A stretch of 64,000 nt of DNA from Punctularia strigosozonata HHB-11173 SS5 (taxonomy: Eukaryota; Basidiomycota; Agaricomycetes; Corticiales; Punctulariaceae): positions 927,523 to 991,522 of the forward strand of contig NW_006767435.1 in the NCBI RefSeq assembly GCF_000264995.1, in the 5' to 3' direction. This document shows, piece by piece, positions 47,001 to 58,221 of this stretch. Both the position numbers and the translations under genes were made by a program. Positions within the stretch are counted from its first letter, which is position 1. Each line of letters opens with the position of its first letter. Under the pieces are notes generated by a model that ran no database searches, had not been told where the DNA came from, and saw nothing but the letters and a program-made list of their open reading frames with translations.

Positions 47001-50000
47001 AGAATTATATCTCAGGTATCGACTCGAGTACAACAATCGCCGGATCGACCGATTCAACGCCTATCCAATCGCTCAAGACCGCGCTATCTGAAATTTCTTT
47101 GTCTCCGGTCAACATTGCTGGCATCAATATTACCCTGATTCCGTCCACTTCGTTGACATTCCCAACGGATATTCTTAAGACGGGGGTTTCCGATGCTACG
47201 TTCGATCTCAACGACCCTTTCACCGCCTCTTTGAACGTGAGTTTGCATTGCCTACAAAGTATATTCGTGGAAGGCTGACGCTGCGAGCTCAGTTGCTTGT
47301 CGTGACCGCAACCGCCACATATCGCAACCTCACTCTCGGAAAGATCGATCACGTCGACCGAACATCGAACCCAATACATGCCAATGGACACTCACAGATC
47401 ACTTCGCCCACGGTACCGTTGAACTTCAACCTGCAGCCGGACGTCATCGTCGCACTCCTCCTCGACCGATCCCAGGATACCGGCACTGATCTCGGACCAC
47501 TCCCTGATCTGTTCGCCTTGGGAGCGAAGAACCCGGACGCAGGCTCAGTGGTAGGGTCCTCGTTTCTGCTTTACCATGGCATCTTTGTGACCATGTTCCC
47601 AGATCAATGTTACTATCGAGACCGACCCACCAACATGCGTCAGGTATGTCATCACCCTTGTATACGCCTACATTACCTAAAAGGAGCATAGCGGAACGCA
47701 ATTTGACGTCGACGATGCGATCCTCAATGCTCTGAACGGCTTGCGCATAGACCTAGCGGTCGATTCGTCGCTCAAGATTGACGACTGTAGGTGCTTCCAT
47801 CGTAGTAAGCAAGTGGTTCTAACCTCGTCGTAGACCCGGTGGAATTGTCTTTCAATCAGTCCAATGTACCCGCCTTGGTGCGTGTTTGCATGCACTCGAT
47901 ATCATGCCACCTTTCTCACGCGATACATTCGGACAGACGGATAAAACTGCATTGTACTTGGTCGGAGCTGTCGCGCCCCCCATCGTTCAGTCTTTGGTGG
48001 ATCAAGCGGAGCTAGTCTTCAGCCAGGCGCTCATCAGGTACCAACCTGCCCGGCCTTGTATGAGCTAAACTGACCAGCTATCAGTAACATCACCGAGGAC
48101 GGTTTTGAGCTCGCACTGAAGGGCTCCTTGACCAATATCGGTCCTCTGGATGCTCTGATTACATTCACGGAACCAGTCACGTTAGTTACTGCTACTTTAT
48201 CGTCATGGCATTGTTCTTATCATGTTGTCTAGCGTCACATGGGAAGGCCAAGATATTGCTCAGATCGGACTAGATCCGAGTACGTTGGCGCGACTTCCAT
48301 TCTTACACGATGCTGACACCAGTCTAGTTTGCGGTGCAGCAAATACCGGTGTACCTGACTATGAGACAAGCGCCCACTTGACGATCACTGATCAGGACAA
48401 GTTAGTGCTTGCCGTTCTGCTTAGAGCTATACTAACCCATGGAGCTGTTTTAGGTTTACGGACTTCGCCTCGTTCCTTCTCCTTCAGTCATCGTTTACGT
48501 GGAACATTCATACCGACAAACTCAGAGTGACGGCTCTAGGTACCATCTTCGATGGAGTAACTTTATCCAAGAACGTCACTTTCAAGGCGTTCAATGGCCT
48601 CCCTGGCGTGACCATTAGCAACTTCCAGCTACCGGGTGACGTTGACGAAGGAATTGAGATCGAGACCGATTCCACAATTCCATCCCCTGCGCGTACGTAC
48701 CGCCTCTCGGACTTCTCTTTCAACAATCTCATCATCCTTGCAGAGATCGGCATTGGATTGGGTACAGTGGAATTCAATTCGTTCTTTGATGGCGTGCTTG
48801 TCGGTCGTAAGTTTTGCTCCACCCTATGCAGAGTCTCGCCCATCTCATCTGCTCTGCAGCCTTGACTGCCAATAACCTGAATCTCGCTCCGGAGTCGATT
48901 GCCAATGCCCACCTTTCTGGCCACATCGTTCAGCAGAACGGCTCGGATCTCGAAACGATCGGAACTCTTTTCTCGAATTTCCTTGCAGGAAAAAACCAGA
49001 CATTGGATGTCAAGGGATTATCCATCCAGCCTCCAGGGGCCAGTAGTCCTATTGAATGGCTGAGTACTGCCTTCAAGTCGCTAACTATCAACGTCACTCT
49101 GTGAGGCGACCCGACTCCTTTAGCAAATGCGTTTTCTGACGTTCCCGTCCAGTCCTGGTCAGACCTTCACCATCATCCAATCTATCGCACTGGAAGACTT
49201 CAAGGTTGAGATGACTACTGAGGACGAAGCGTTTGCACCGTTGGCTAGCTCTCAGGTATATACATCGTCTCCTGATCCGAGTCGTCCGAATTCATCACAT
49301 GCCTCATTCAGACCGTCTTGGCAACGTACAAGAATCCGTTCGGATTCAGTCTGCAGGTCATCAAGTCCGGAGAAAACATCACTTTATCGTCAAGTGGAGT
49401 CTCCATAGCTTCTCTTGAGCTCCCCCTCGCGGATGCAGTCGGCGGGGTCTCGACGGGAAATGTGGCCCCTTTAGATCTTTCGTTCAACAAGGTACCTCTG
49501 AAAGCGCTGAACAATGGTGCCTTCGAGCAATTGTTCGCGGGAGTGACGGATACGAGTGAAGCGGACTTCCGTCTCGGCGGAACCGCCAACGTCGTAGCTA
49601 AGACGACCATCGGAAACGTGCCGATTTCCGGTATTCCGTTCGATGTCCCGTCGGGACTCAAAGGTACGTGACATGGTGATGGATGATTGCTCGTCGTGAC
49701 TCACCATGCATCAGGCATTAACTCATTTGGTGGTTCGACCAAGTTGAGCAACGTGACGATCACAGGCAGCGGTGGAAATGGCGGAGACGAGTTCGTCAAA
49801 GCACCGTTGACAACCGAACTCAACAATCCGTCTAACGTCTCCCTGTCTACGAACGATGTCTCGTTATCCGTAACATACAAGGATGTTGTTCTAGGCCGCG
49901 CCGCGTTAAATGTAAGTACTGTAACGTCCACTTCGCGCGATAAGCTGACGACCCTGTTTAGCCGTTCAACCTCACTCCCGGGACCCACGATTACCCTGCC

Positions 50001-51094
50001 GAGTTTCAATACGCACCTGCCGACGCCAATGACACCACCGCCCAGAGTTTCCTCACGGACTTCCTCCAGACAAGCAATGATTTGCCCCTCACCATCCAAG
50101 GCGACAGTTCTTCATCGCCGTATGGCTCGCTTGTACCCGCTCTTGAAGGTGTCAAACTCTCGTCCAGCCTCACGGGGATGGATGTCCCGCCGATAATCTC
50201 ACACGTCAACGTCTTCATCACGCTCGAGACCTTGTTCACGAACGAAGTCGACGTCAACTTCGATATCACCAACCCGCTCGATACGGAGCTGGTTGTCGAG
50301 CTCGCTCAGTCGGACGCGAAGGTGAACGGGGACACGTTCGCGATATTCACGCAGCCGTTCTCGTCATTCGTCGTCCCCCCGCACAGTACGGCGAACAGCG
50401 GGACGTTCCCCCACGTTTTGCTCGTTAAGGGTGCGCTCGCTAGCTTGGGCATCATTCCTCTTGGGTATTTGGACATATCTGCGGCGACGAGTGTTCGGTG
50501 AGTGTGGTTAAGCATGAATGACGATCCTCAGTACTCACCATCGCACTTGATAGCGCCGGCTCCGGCGGGTACTTGATCCCCTGGCTCAAGCTGCAACAAG
50601 ACCATGTACCTACTGACTACTCCGTGTCCCTTACCGACGCAGACATAGCGTCGGCGCTCGCATCCGGGGTCAGTTCCGTGGCGTCTGCCGTGAAGAGCGA
50701 CGTGTCCGGCGTCGTTAGCCATATCAGCAGCGATGTGTCAGGCATCGTCAGCCACATCAGCAGTGACGTGTCCGGCGTCGTGAGCCACGTCTCCAGCGCC
50801 ATAAGCCACGCCGCGAGCGATGTGAGCTCTGTGGTCGGCGGGATCACGAGCGCGGTAGGAGACGTGACGAGCGCGATAGGAGGAGACATCACGAGCGCGG
50901 TCGGAGGGCTGACGCATGGACTGGCGTCGCCAACGCAGGCACCATCGAGCAGCGCGGCGGACAAGGCGTCCTCAGTCGTATCTGGCGTCGAAAGCAAAGT
51001 TACGGCGGCGGCAGGCGCGTTCACCTCTGCCCTTTTGAAAGCGCCGGTGTCCAGCGGGGAGGCGGCTTCGGTGAGCGCGTTGTTTTACACGTGA
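41081..51094 (+). CDS. Giant DUF3712/Tag1-like membrane protein with triplicated modules
   Basis: The start MAIMMRQPANASAVSLNANA is spliced to a Gly/Ala-rich cytosolic tail. One transmembrane helix follows KKPIYKRRW (FIIASIINACIGIALLFIIL). The rest is a long luminal or extracellular chain, interrupted by many introns of about 50-60 nt. It has LEA2-like/Ig-like beta modules of the DUF3712 and Tag1-like families; yeast Tag1 is a vacuolar-membrane protein that ends autophagy. Three super-modules start near 41600, 44730 and 48090. Each opens with a GP..A.I.F..P..V.W strand and includes an FNGL/FDSF..NF.LP block. The C-terminus carries Ser/Val/Ala-rich 11-residue repeats. I estimate well over 2500 residues. 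Individual exons were not all resolved. Function in mushrooms is unknown. Confidence 0.75.
50696..50794 (+). repeat. 33-bp tandem repeat encoding SDVSGVVSHIS units
   Basis: Three contiguous units encode SDVSGVVSHIS, SDVSGIVSHIS and SDVSGVVSHVS, followed by more diverged copies (SAISHAASDVS, SVVGGITSAV). The repeat lies in the C-terminal tail of the giant protein and could form an amphipathic 11-residue-period helix. Confidence 0.85.
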
Positions 51095-51859
51095 ATATCG
51101 AATATCACCTGCTCACAGCCCGTCTTGTCGCATAGGCATCTTCCGCTTCGACATGATAGTAGCCGGATCAATCCGGACGAAGATCTACGAACACTCCCTT
51201 CCGGGTTTCCGAAACTTTTTACGGCGTGCTTTTTTCTTCTTCCTGCTATCGGACCGTTCATCTGGATGCCTTTTTATACCTATACTACTCAGTCATCCCG
51301 ACACCGCATGTCCCCTTATTGCTCGTCACGCATACCAACCACGAAATTTGACTCTCATCATTATGTATTGCTTAGCATTATTCCTCGTTGTTCGCTCGTG
51401 CTACACCTCTCGTACCGTATTCACTTGCACTGCTGCTTGTACCAATATCAATCAGATGTCACGACGCGTCGACCGGGAAAAAGCATGCGAAGCGCCGGGT
51501 CGTGATTGCCAGTGTAAGACTGTTATTGCCGGGTCGCGCATGTGCCATCCGCCAAGCCTGGTGGTTCTGCGGCACCGCTGGCGGGCTCGCCGGGAGCAAG
51601 GGATCGTTGATCCAACTCGTACCTTCAGACTCGGCCAAGAACACTAGGTCAGCATCGCGAGGATATACGAGGCATGGCGCGACTTCAATAGCCAGGCTCA
51701 AGGAACTCATCAGGCATCCGTCAAACGATTATCAATTGCTCAAACCATGGGACGGGAGAAGCGCAAGCTACGATTCAATAGTATACATTTGGTTTGTGTA
51801 TGGCAGATGTACATTCAATACATTAGATGATTGTCTCCGGTACCGGTAACGGGTGCGTT
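51095..51859. other. Convergent 3' region, no supported gene
   Basis: It is AT-richer than its surroundings and probably carries the 3' ends of the giant gene and of the minus-strand CON-6 gene. No coding frame is convincing. Confidence 0.4.
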
Positions 51860-52543
51860 TTAGGCATCGACACCGTTCTCAACGAGGAGCTCGCGAGCTT
51901 GCTGTTTGGCCTGCTTGGATACGTTAGGGTCTAGCGATGCGTACTGCGTTAGCACCTGACAACTCATTGAGAACAAACGCGCGCGTACTCTTCAAGGTGG
52001 CTTTATATCCGCCGAGCACGCGATGCTCGTGAATCTCTTCCTCGTGGTCAACGCCGCGCGCGGATTCAATTACGGATGCAGGATCCTCGTCAGCAGCCTC
52101 GAGCACATCGGCGGCGTGCTCCTTGGCCTCCTCGGATACGTTGGGGTCTATGAGATGTCAACGTCAGCGCCGCGCATCGAGGCGTGATGCGAGATAAAAC
52201 TTACTCTTGAGCGAGGCCTTAAACCCACCGAGGACGCGATGCGTGTGCTCGTCCAATCCGTCGTCGTTGCCGCCCACAGATGCGCGCGACGACAGTTCCT
52301 GCGGGGCTTCGTAACCCATGTCTTCGAGCTCTTGAGCGGCACGGTCTTTCGCTTCCTCCGTAACTCTATCGACGTCGCTTCAGCACGTTCCAAATTGATC
52401 GGGCAATATATATGACTTACCGAGGGTTATGAATGGCAGCCTTCAAGCCTGCCGCGACGCGCTCGGGGTTCTTCTCAGTATAGGCTGGGCCTCGCACAGT
52501 AAGCACGGCGCGTTAGACCAGATGTGCAGTACTCACAAGGCAT
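51860..52543 (-). CDS. CON-6 family protein with repeated domain
   Basis: CON-6 was first found as a small conidiation-induced protein of Neurospora; basidiomycetes carry relatives of unknown role. Five exons (52537-52543, 52421-52490, 52205-52365, 51989-52147, 51860-51931 with the last start at 51930) give 155 residues. The unit NPERVAAGLKAAIHNP, VTEEAKDRAAQELEDMG is followed by HRVLGGFKASLKNPNVSEEA and HRVLGGYKATLKNPNVSKQA, about three repeats. Every repeat is cut by an intron at the same place, inside the Asn of NPNVS. The first exon is only 7 nt. Small, hydrophilic and without signal peptide, so probably cytosolic. Confidence 0.85.
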
Positions 52544-52999
52544 TATGATTATCAAATCGTGAGAAGGAGATTAAGTCTGAAAGCTTGTTGGGAGACACGA
52601 ATTGAGGTGAAGAAACTGTTGCATATCGAGGCTCGCTGGTCAGGTATTTATGCATCTTCAGCTGGAGCATCGACGTCATCCACGATGGAGCGTCGTCGCT
52701 GCGGCTCGCTTGGCGAGTCAACGGGCCACACAAACGCCAACGATTCGCAACGTCGAATAATTTGCGAAGGACGGAGCGCCTGACGAAGAAGCTGGTTTAG
52801 CGCCCGTAGCCGAGCCCGATTCGGAAAGGCGGGGACGCGTCGCAGTGCGCGTGACGTCATGCGGGGAAGCCTACGCGTGATGTCATTGGACGCCTAGCTC
52901 GTTCTGTGGCTTCTCCGCTCGACAAGCGTCTCCAATGGGGCGTGGGGTAACCGTAAAATAACCCCTGACTTGCTCCTAACCTGAACCTTGAACCGCACC
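52544..52999. promoter_or_regulatory. Shared promoter of two divergent CON-6 genes
   Basis: 456 bp separate the two start codons. The palindrome TGACGTCA (52852-52859), a perfect CRE/ATF bZIP site, lies about 140 bp before the plus-strand gene, and a near copy (GTGATGTCATTGG) follows at about 52876. Such sites bind Atf1-type stress factors in fungi. Co-regulation of the pair is inference. Confidence 0.55.
52852..52859. promoter_or_regulatory. CRE-like palindrome TGACGTCA
   Basis: Perfect 8-bp consensus of ATF/CREB bZIP proteins between the divergent CON-6 genes. Confidence 0.5.
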
Positions 53000-53399
53000 A
53001 TGTCCTACCAAGACGACAACAACCCCGAGCGCGTCGCCGCAGGCTACAAGGCCGCCCTGCGCAACCCGAAGTCAGCGGAAAACGTGTCTCTTTTCCTTGA
53101 CCTTCACTTACCTTGACGGTTTCGTCGGCTGTAGCGTGTCGGAATCCGCCAAGGAGCACGCCTCCGAGGAGCTGAAGGACGTTGATACGAGCACTCACAC
53201 CGGACCCGCCACGAATTTGGCCGAAGTTCACCACCAGAACCGCGTCATGGGAGGCTACAAGTCCGCCATGCACAACGAGCGCGTCGGGCACGAGGCCAAA
53301 GAGCACGCCCGCGACGTCCTGGGAGAAGAGGGGTATGTGGAGCCGGAAGCGCGGCTGCCTGGGCACGAGCCGACCTACACGACGGGCCGCGCGCATTGA
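53000..53399 (+). CDS. CON-6 family protein
   Basis: Two exons (53000-53070, 53135-53399) close exactly to 111 residues. The first unit reads NPERVAAGYKAALRNPNVSE across the intron, then SAKEHASEELKDVD. The second reads HQNRVMGGYKSAMHNERVGH and EAKEHARDVLGEEGY. The intron again falls inside the NPNVS codon for Asn, matching the neighbouring gene. The two genes share the NPERVAAG opening and lie head to head, so they probably arose by inverted duplication. The Pro/Thr-rich tail (GHEPTYTTGRAH) is unique to this copy. Role unknown. Confidence 0.9.
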
Positions 53400-53676
53400 T
53401 CACCGGGGTCATGTACCCACCCACGTCTTCAAGCTTTTTGGAGTTGCTGTACTTGTACTAGTAATAGTCGCCGGTGTATGATCCGACAGAGGTCGTGACG
53501 CCCTCTGAACATCGCGCTTTTGTTGTTATATTCTGGGACCCCTTCCACTTCCGTGAATTTGCTCATCGCCGTCGCGCATGAAGGATCTGACGATCGCCGA
53601 TAAACGGGGAGCAGGCACGCGGTACCACAAGTACACGGTCTCGACGCAGTACGTAGCGTCTTCCGATATAGATACA

Positions 53677-55226
53677 TCATGACAACTCTCGCGACGAGTG
53701 CTTCGTCACCGTCAGTTCCATCTCGTATTCGCCGGGCCAGCCCGTTCGCGGATCTTTCGCCGGGGAGAGCTTGCTGCTCCTCGACCCCGTTCGGGAAGGT
53801 ACCACGATCGAGCGCGGCGTATCGCGCTCGAAATCTGACGAAATCGACAAGCCGTCGTCCTCTGCGTCGCTGCTAGCGTGCGTGTTGAACAACAGACGGA
53901 AGAACGTGATGTTGTTCAACGACCACACCAAACTGCGATTCGTGATAGTCAGTGGAAAGACGAAGGGCAGAATCCTTGTAGGTCAGCTTACAAGACTTGC
54001 AGGAGAACAAGCGAGAGCTTAAACGAGCGTTAACGGTCAATGTGTAAGGTGCACGCAGGGTGTTTGTTATTTACTCACTGGTGAGACGACCGAAATGATT
54101 AGATTCGCCGTGCGCATCGCTACGGAATCGCCGCTGAAATATAATCACAGTGTAGATCGCGTGACCAACACGTACCCGTAAGGACCTGCGAGCCAGCGCG
54201 GGCTGAGCAAAGCATACTATAGCGCATCGGACCTGAACGCCTGAACGCACCACAAAGTATAGAAATCCATCCCTGTACAGGGTAGCCGAGAGCCGCGTCG
54301 AAGCCGTTCGTGGTCGCGCTATCGCGTTCAACAGAGCCGTGAGGAAGACCATGAGTTCGAACGCGAGCTGTTAAAAACATTAGACGTTTTAAATATTTGC
54401 GGCGGGACGCTCGCTGAGGATCCACTCACTCCTGGGCCCCAGAACAACGCTAGCGGTATCGTCTTGGTCATAATACATGCGTGAAGCTCGTGGTTGAATA
54501 TCACGCTCTCTGCAAGTTCGACTGTCATTCGTGTGTGGACAACACATGATCCTGATGCGCTCACTTCGAAGGTCGACGGAATTCACGGCCAGCGCCACCA
54601 ACGTCACTACTTGAGAGATGACGAAGATCATGAAGGTCAGTCGAACGAGGACTTTGTCCTTCTCCCAGAGAGCCCACAGTCGATGGAGAACGATATCTGC
54701 ACGTGGATAACGACGGTCAAGAAGGTCGCCAACAAAGGTGTCATTGGCGCGTAATACACACAGTCATTGGATGCAATGGATATGACGCCGACGCATATTG
54801 CTGAAGTGAGCCATCCTTGGCAACTGAAGGCGCGGCGGCCTTTAGTCGCCACTTTGCCATTTGAGCAGGACGAGCACTTACAACTACAAGGAATACGTCA
54901 TTAGGACTCATCGCCATATCGCTGTGTTACGAAGAGCTTACTGTATCCGTGAGATGGACGGTCGTGAGTCCACTGAGATCTGTATTGCAACAATATATCG
55001 ATACTCGATTGCAAGCATGGTGAAGACCAGGTTGTGTCATACCGTAGGTTTGCATCAAGACAGCCGTAGGAACGAGGTAGCGGCTGAGCAAACATAACAC
55101 CTTCAGAGCGTTCCAACGGCTGGTCCAGATGACGTCGATCTCTTGAGGGATGGTGAGCAAATGATCGTACAGAATGATCTGGGAAAATCTCGTGAATTGA
55201 TGAAGGGATATGTCAGTGGCAGCCAT
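53677..55226 (-). CDS. DUF6533 multi-pass membrane protein
   Basis: The ATG at 55226 starts MAATDISLHQFTRFSQIILYDHLLTI; the signature YDHLLTIPQEIDVIW, then RWNALKVLCLLSRYLVP, defines DUF6533, a large Agaricomycete membrane family of unknown function. Further spans follow in separate exons: LWALWEKDKVLVRLTFMIFV, a segment with IPLALFWGPG, LAFELMVFLTALLNAIARP with LYRDGFLYFVV, and finally NITFFRLLFNTHASSDAEDD. The cytosolic tail ends at 53677. About seven membrane segments are expected. Some intron borders, especially after TAVLMQTY, are approximate. A 7-helix receptor-like fold has been proposed for such proteins, but that remains inference here. Confidence 0.7.
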
Positions 55227-56297
55227 AGCACTCACCACCAAGGCAGCAGCTGACAAGAGACGACATGGTCAGGTTACCAGCTGCTCATCTGAGAACCAGA
55301 GCTTACCACTGGTGTATCGGGTAGCCTGGAGATGTCGGAAATCATCCTGGAGATGTCGGAAATCATTCATTGTGACGTCCATCGGGAGGGAATCGGAAAG
55401 ACAGGCAAGCCATTAGTATGTATAACAGGGCCATAGCTCTAAAGATGCGCCAAAAGATGCGCCTAGCGCCGTAGAATGCCATACAAGCCTTCTTGCAATG
55501 ATGATCACAAGTATGTGATGTGGTTTGGGTCACCGAATGTATTCTCGTCCGAGAAGACACGTTACCCTGGGAGTATCCATTCATTCGTCGGGTTTCAGGT
55601 TCACCTGACGAGGCGATGCGAAGCTGGTACGCGCTTCAACAGGCCAAAAATGCAGGTCGGATCCTTTGTGAGTGTGAGTCACCATATGTTGCGGGTGATT
55701 CCCTCGACCGCAAGGTGGCGCGAGGAAGATCCGAGGTTTATTTTTGGACCTACTGCTATGCCATCCACGCTGTCCTGGTGCGGATTAAGCACCCTTAGAG
55801 CATCTCGAATAGCCTTTCGTAGACCGGGTGGAGTATGCACCACGAGCATCGCGACGCGTCGCGGGTTGTCTTAGCTCTGACGTGGGCGCGCGTGTCGTTG
55901 AGAGGCCCCTTCTGTTCAGAGGCACGGATCCGAATCCTCCGAGATGGGCGCCTCCGGAGGCATCGCGATGAATGAGAGAGAAATAACGCGGGAGTAGCGC
56001 GCTTGCCGTCTGGGGCGCCCAGAGCTGCTGTTGCTATGGACCTATGTCCGGATTCGTCTTGCGGTGCCACAGCGCTGGTGCTGTCCGGGGCGCACTCTGA
56101 GCGTAAGACCCTGTCAATCAGAGTCGAGGTCATCATGCGGCAGTTGCGGATTCGAGGCATGAGCTCCTGGGGCCTCCAAGACCAACCAAAAGACCGTAAG
56201 GTAATCCATTGCATCCATTAGCATAGGGTATTGGCATAAGGAATCCGAGGCGCGAGTGTAACGTCACCATGGTATAACATCATGAAGGCCCCGCCCT
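55227..56297. other. About 1.1 kb without a supportable gene
   Basis: It contains a 20-bp direct repeat (two copies of ctggagatgtcggaaatcat at about 55328-55368) and a doubled gatgcgcc at about 55444. An open plus-strand frame at 55520-55798 has no recognisable motif and no plausible continuation. Confidence 0.4.
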
Positions 56298-57796
56298 TCA
56301 CTTCGACACCTGCTCGAGCCTCCTCAGCACCGCGTCCACCCGGTCCTCGAGGCCTTTCACATTCTTCGCGACGACGTCCTTGTTTTCCTCCAGACTCTTC
56401 TCGACCGTGCCCACCGCGCGACTCAGGTCCTCGAGCGCCTCCCGCGTCCGCCGCTGCTCCGCCTCGAGCCCGTCCAGCGTCCCCTGAAACTCGGCCGCGC
56501 TCGCGTGCAGGTGGGAGAGCGTGCGGAGGCGGGTGAGGATGTGCGGGATGTGCGGGAGCGCGGGCCCGAGGCGGGCGAGGAGCGGCGCGAGCTGGTCCGC
56601 GAGGGGCGCCGGGCCTGATGGCGCAGAGGAGGCGGGCGCGGACGCGGGGGTGGTGGACGAAGGGGCGTGCCCGGACTGCCGCCGGGCGGGCTCGCGCTCG
56701 CGATGCGACTGCGATTGGGACTGTGAGACGCGGTCGAGGTCGGTGAGGAGGAGCTTGAGCCGGCGCGAGATCTGGTCAATGTGGCGCGGTTGGGCGAGGA
56801 TCGTGAGTTGCGTGTTGAGGCGCGTGAGGAGGGGTAGCAGAGGGGGCGGGAGCGGAGAGGTCTGAAGATATACGACCGTCAATATACCATGTCGAGTGAT
56901 AGGATGAATGTGAGCTTGCCGTACCTCGTCCAGCGCGGTGCTCGACGACCCGACGATCTCTTCGAGCTCTCCGACGCGTCTGTCCATCTCAGCGATGCTC
57001 CTCACGTCCGGCGCATCCTGTTTCTTCTCCCCCTCCATTTCCTTCTTCTCCACGTCGTCTTTCCCGTTTACGAGGTGGTGTTCGTGCCCGTTCGCCTCGC
57101 CCGTGACCACGCTGACGAGCTTGCCCCGGCCCTCTTTCTTCGTCCGTATCTTCTCCAATCGGCCGCGGACGTCAACGAGCTCGCGAATGAGCTCGCCCGG
57201 GTCGACGTTGTCCTCTTCCCTCTCTTTGTGCAGCTGCGGATTCGACGGGTCGGCGAGTTCGGCCTCGAGCGACGCGAGCTCGGCCTGGAGCATCCGTAGA
57301 CGCTGAGATATCGGCGGCGTGTGGGTATGCTGCGTGGGCGAGGTGGGCGAGGGCGGAAACGTGTACTGTGTCCGCGGTCGGTGTTGTTCTGGAAAGCAGA
57401 CGTTCAATTCATGGACCATCTGGAACAACACGACGCATTTATCACGTACCTCGCCGCTTTTCTGCGCGCTTGAACTTGCGCGTAGCCTCCTCGACGTCGA
57501 AGCTGTTGTTGTCGAACTCATCCGTGCCGTTGGCTCCGGTCTTGATCCTCAAGGAGGGCCGTGAAGGGCCCTCATCGTCGCTGGAGTCACCTCTCTACCC
57601 CAACCAATAGATCAGGTGTCGTCGGAGTACAGGAACGCAACGCAACTCACGTTGCCTCCCGCGGATGGAAAGGTGTCCTCGGTCTCGTAAACGTCTGGCG
57701 CAGTGTCCTGGTGGAATGGCCTATGTAGCTGCAGTCGATTCCCTGTACAGTTCGACGTACAATGTCCGGCAAGTTCGCGTATTTGTTGACGCTCAT
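56298..57796 (-). CDS. Dynamitin (dynactin subunit p50)
   Basis: Dynamitin links the dynactin shoulder to the Arp1 rod and so couples cargo to dynein. Five exons (57761-57796, 57651-57707, 57450-57594, 56925-57388, 56298-56861) close exactly to 421 residues, close to the usual 400. The start MSVNKYANLPDI followed by DTAPDVYETEDTFP is the family's N-terminal signature. FDVEEATRKFKRAEKRRG and a predicted coiled coil (SQRLRMLQAELASLEAELA) follow, then RHIDQISRRLKLLLTDLDRV and a C-terminal coiled coil (LEDRVDAVLRRLEQVSK). The two N-terminal exons are too short for ordinary gene finding. The neighbouring tRNA gene starts about 115 bp upstream. Confidence 0.92.
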
Positions 57797-57912
57797 CGTC
57801 GAAGATGCGATGAAGCAGCGTTGACGGGATAGCGTCGTTGTCGAAGTGCCCAGGACGCGTCTGAACGCCGTCGCGACGCAATGTGTATGAAGATATGAAG
57901 GAGGAAAAAGTC

Positions 57913-58005
57913 GTCACCTGAGCGATTCGAACACTCGCGGGCAAAGCCCAACCGCTACGCTACACAAATAGCAGGCGATCCCGTTAACCACTCCGGCAAA
58001 GTGAC
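57913..58005 (-). tRNA. tRNA-Ser (anticodon GCU) with a short intron
   Basis: The minus strand folds as a full class II tRNA. The acceptor GTCACTT pairs with AGGTGAC, all seven pairs counting one G-T. The anticodon stem ATCGC/GCGGT encloses loop CTGCTA with anticodon GCT, followed by an intron of about 12 nt just 3' of position 37. The long variable arm is GGGC-TTT-GCCC, and the T-stem is GAGTG/CGCTC around TTCGAAT. The base after the acceptor is G, the serine discriminator. Transcription is by RNA polymerase III, leftward, between the dynamitin and asparaginase promoters. Confidence 0.95.
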
Positions 58006-58221
58006 CTAGCCTCACCTTAGCACTACGATCCATCTAATCTTACGCTTGTCTCCCACTTCCAGGAGTGCGCCGTCGGCCGCAGCTCCTGCTCGAGCACATG
58101 CACTCATGCTGATATGGTCCTTCTCATGCGTTATGTTTGTTATCACCCAGCGGGACTCAAATCGAACGCTCCTTAGCTGGAACGTCCACCATCTCACAGG
58201 CTCTCTGCGTCCTCATCGGCC

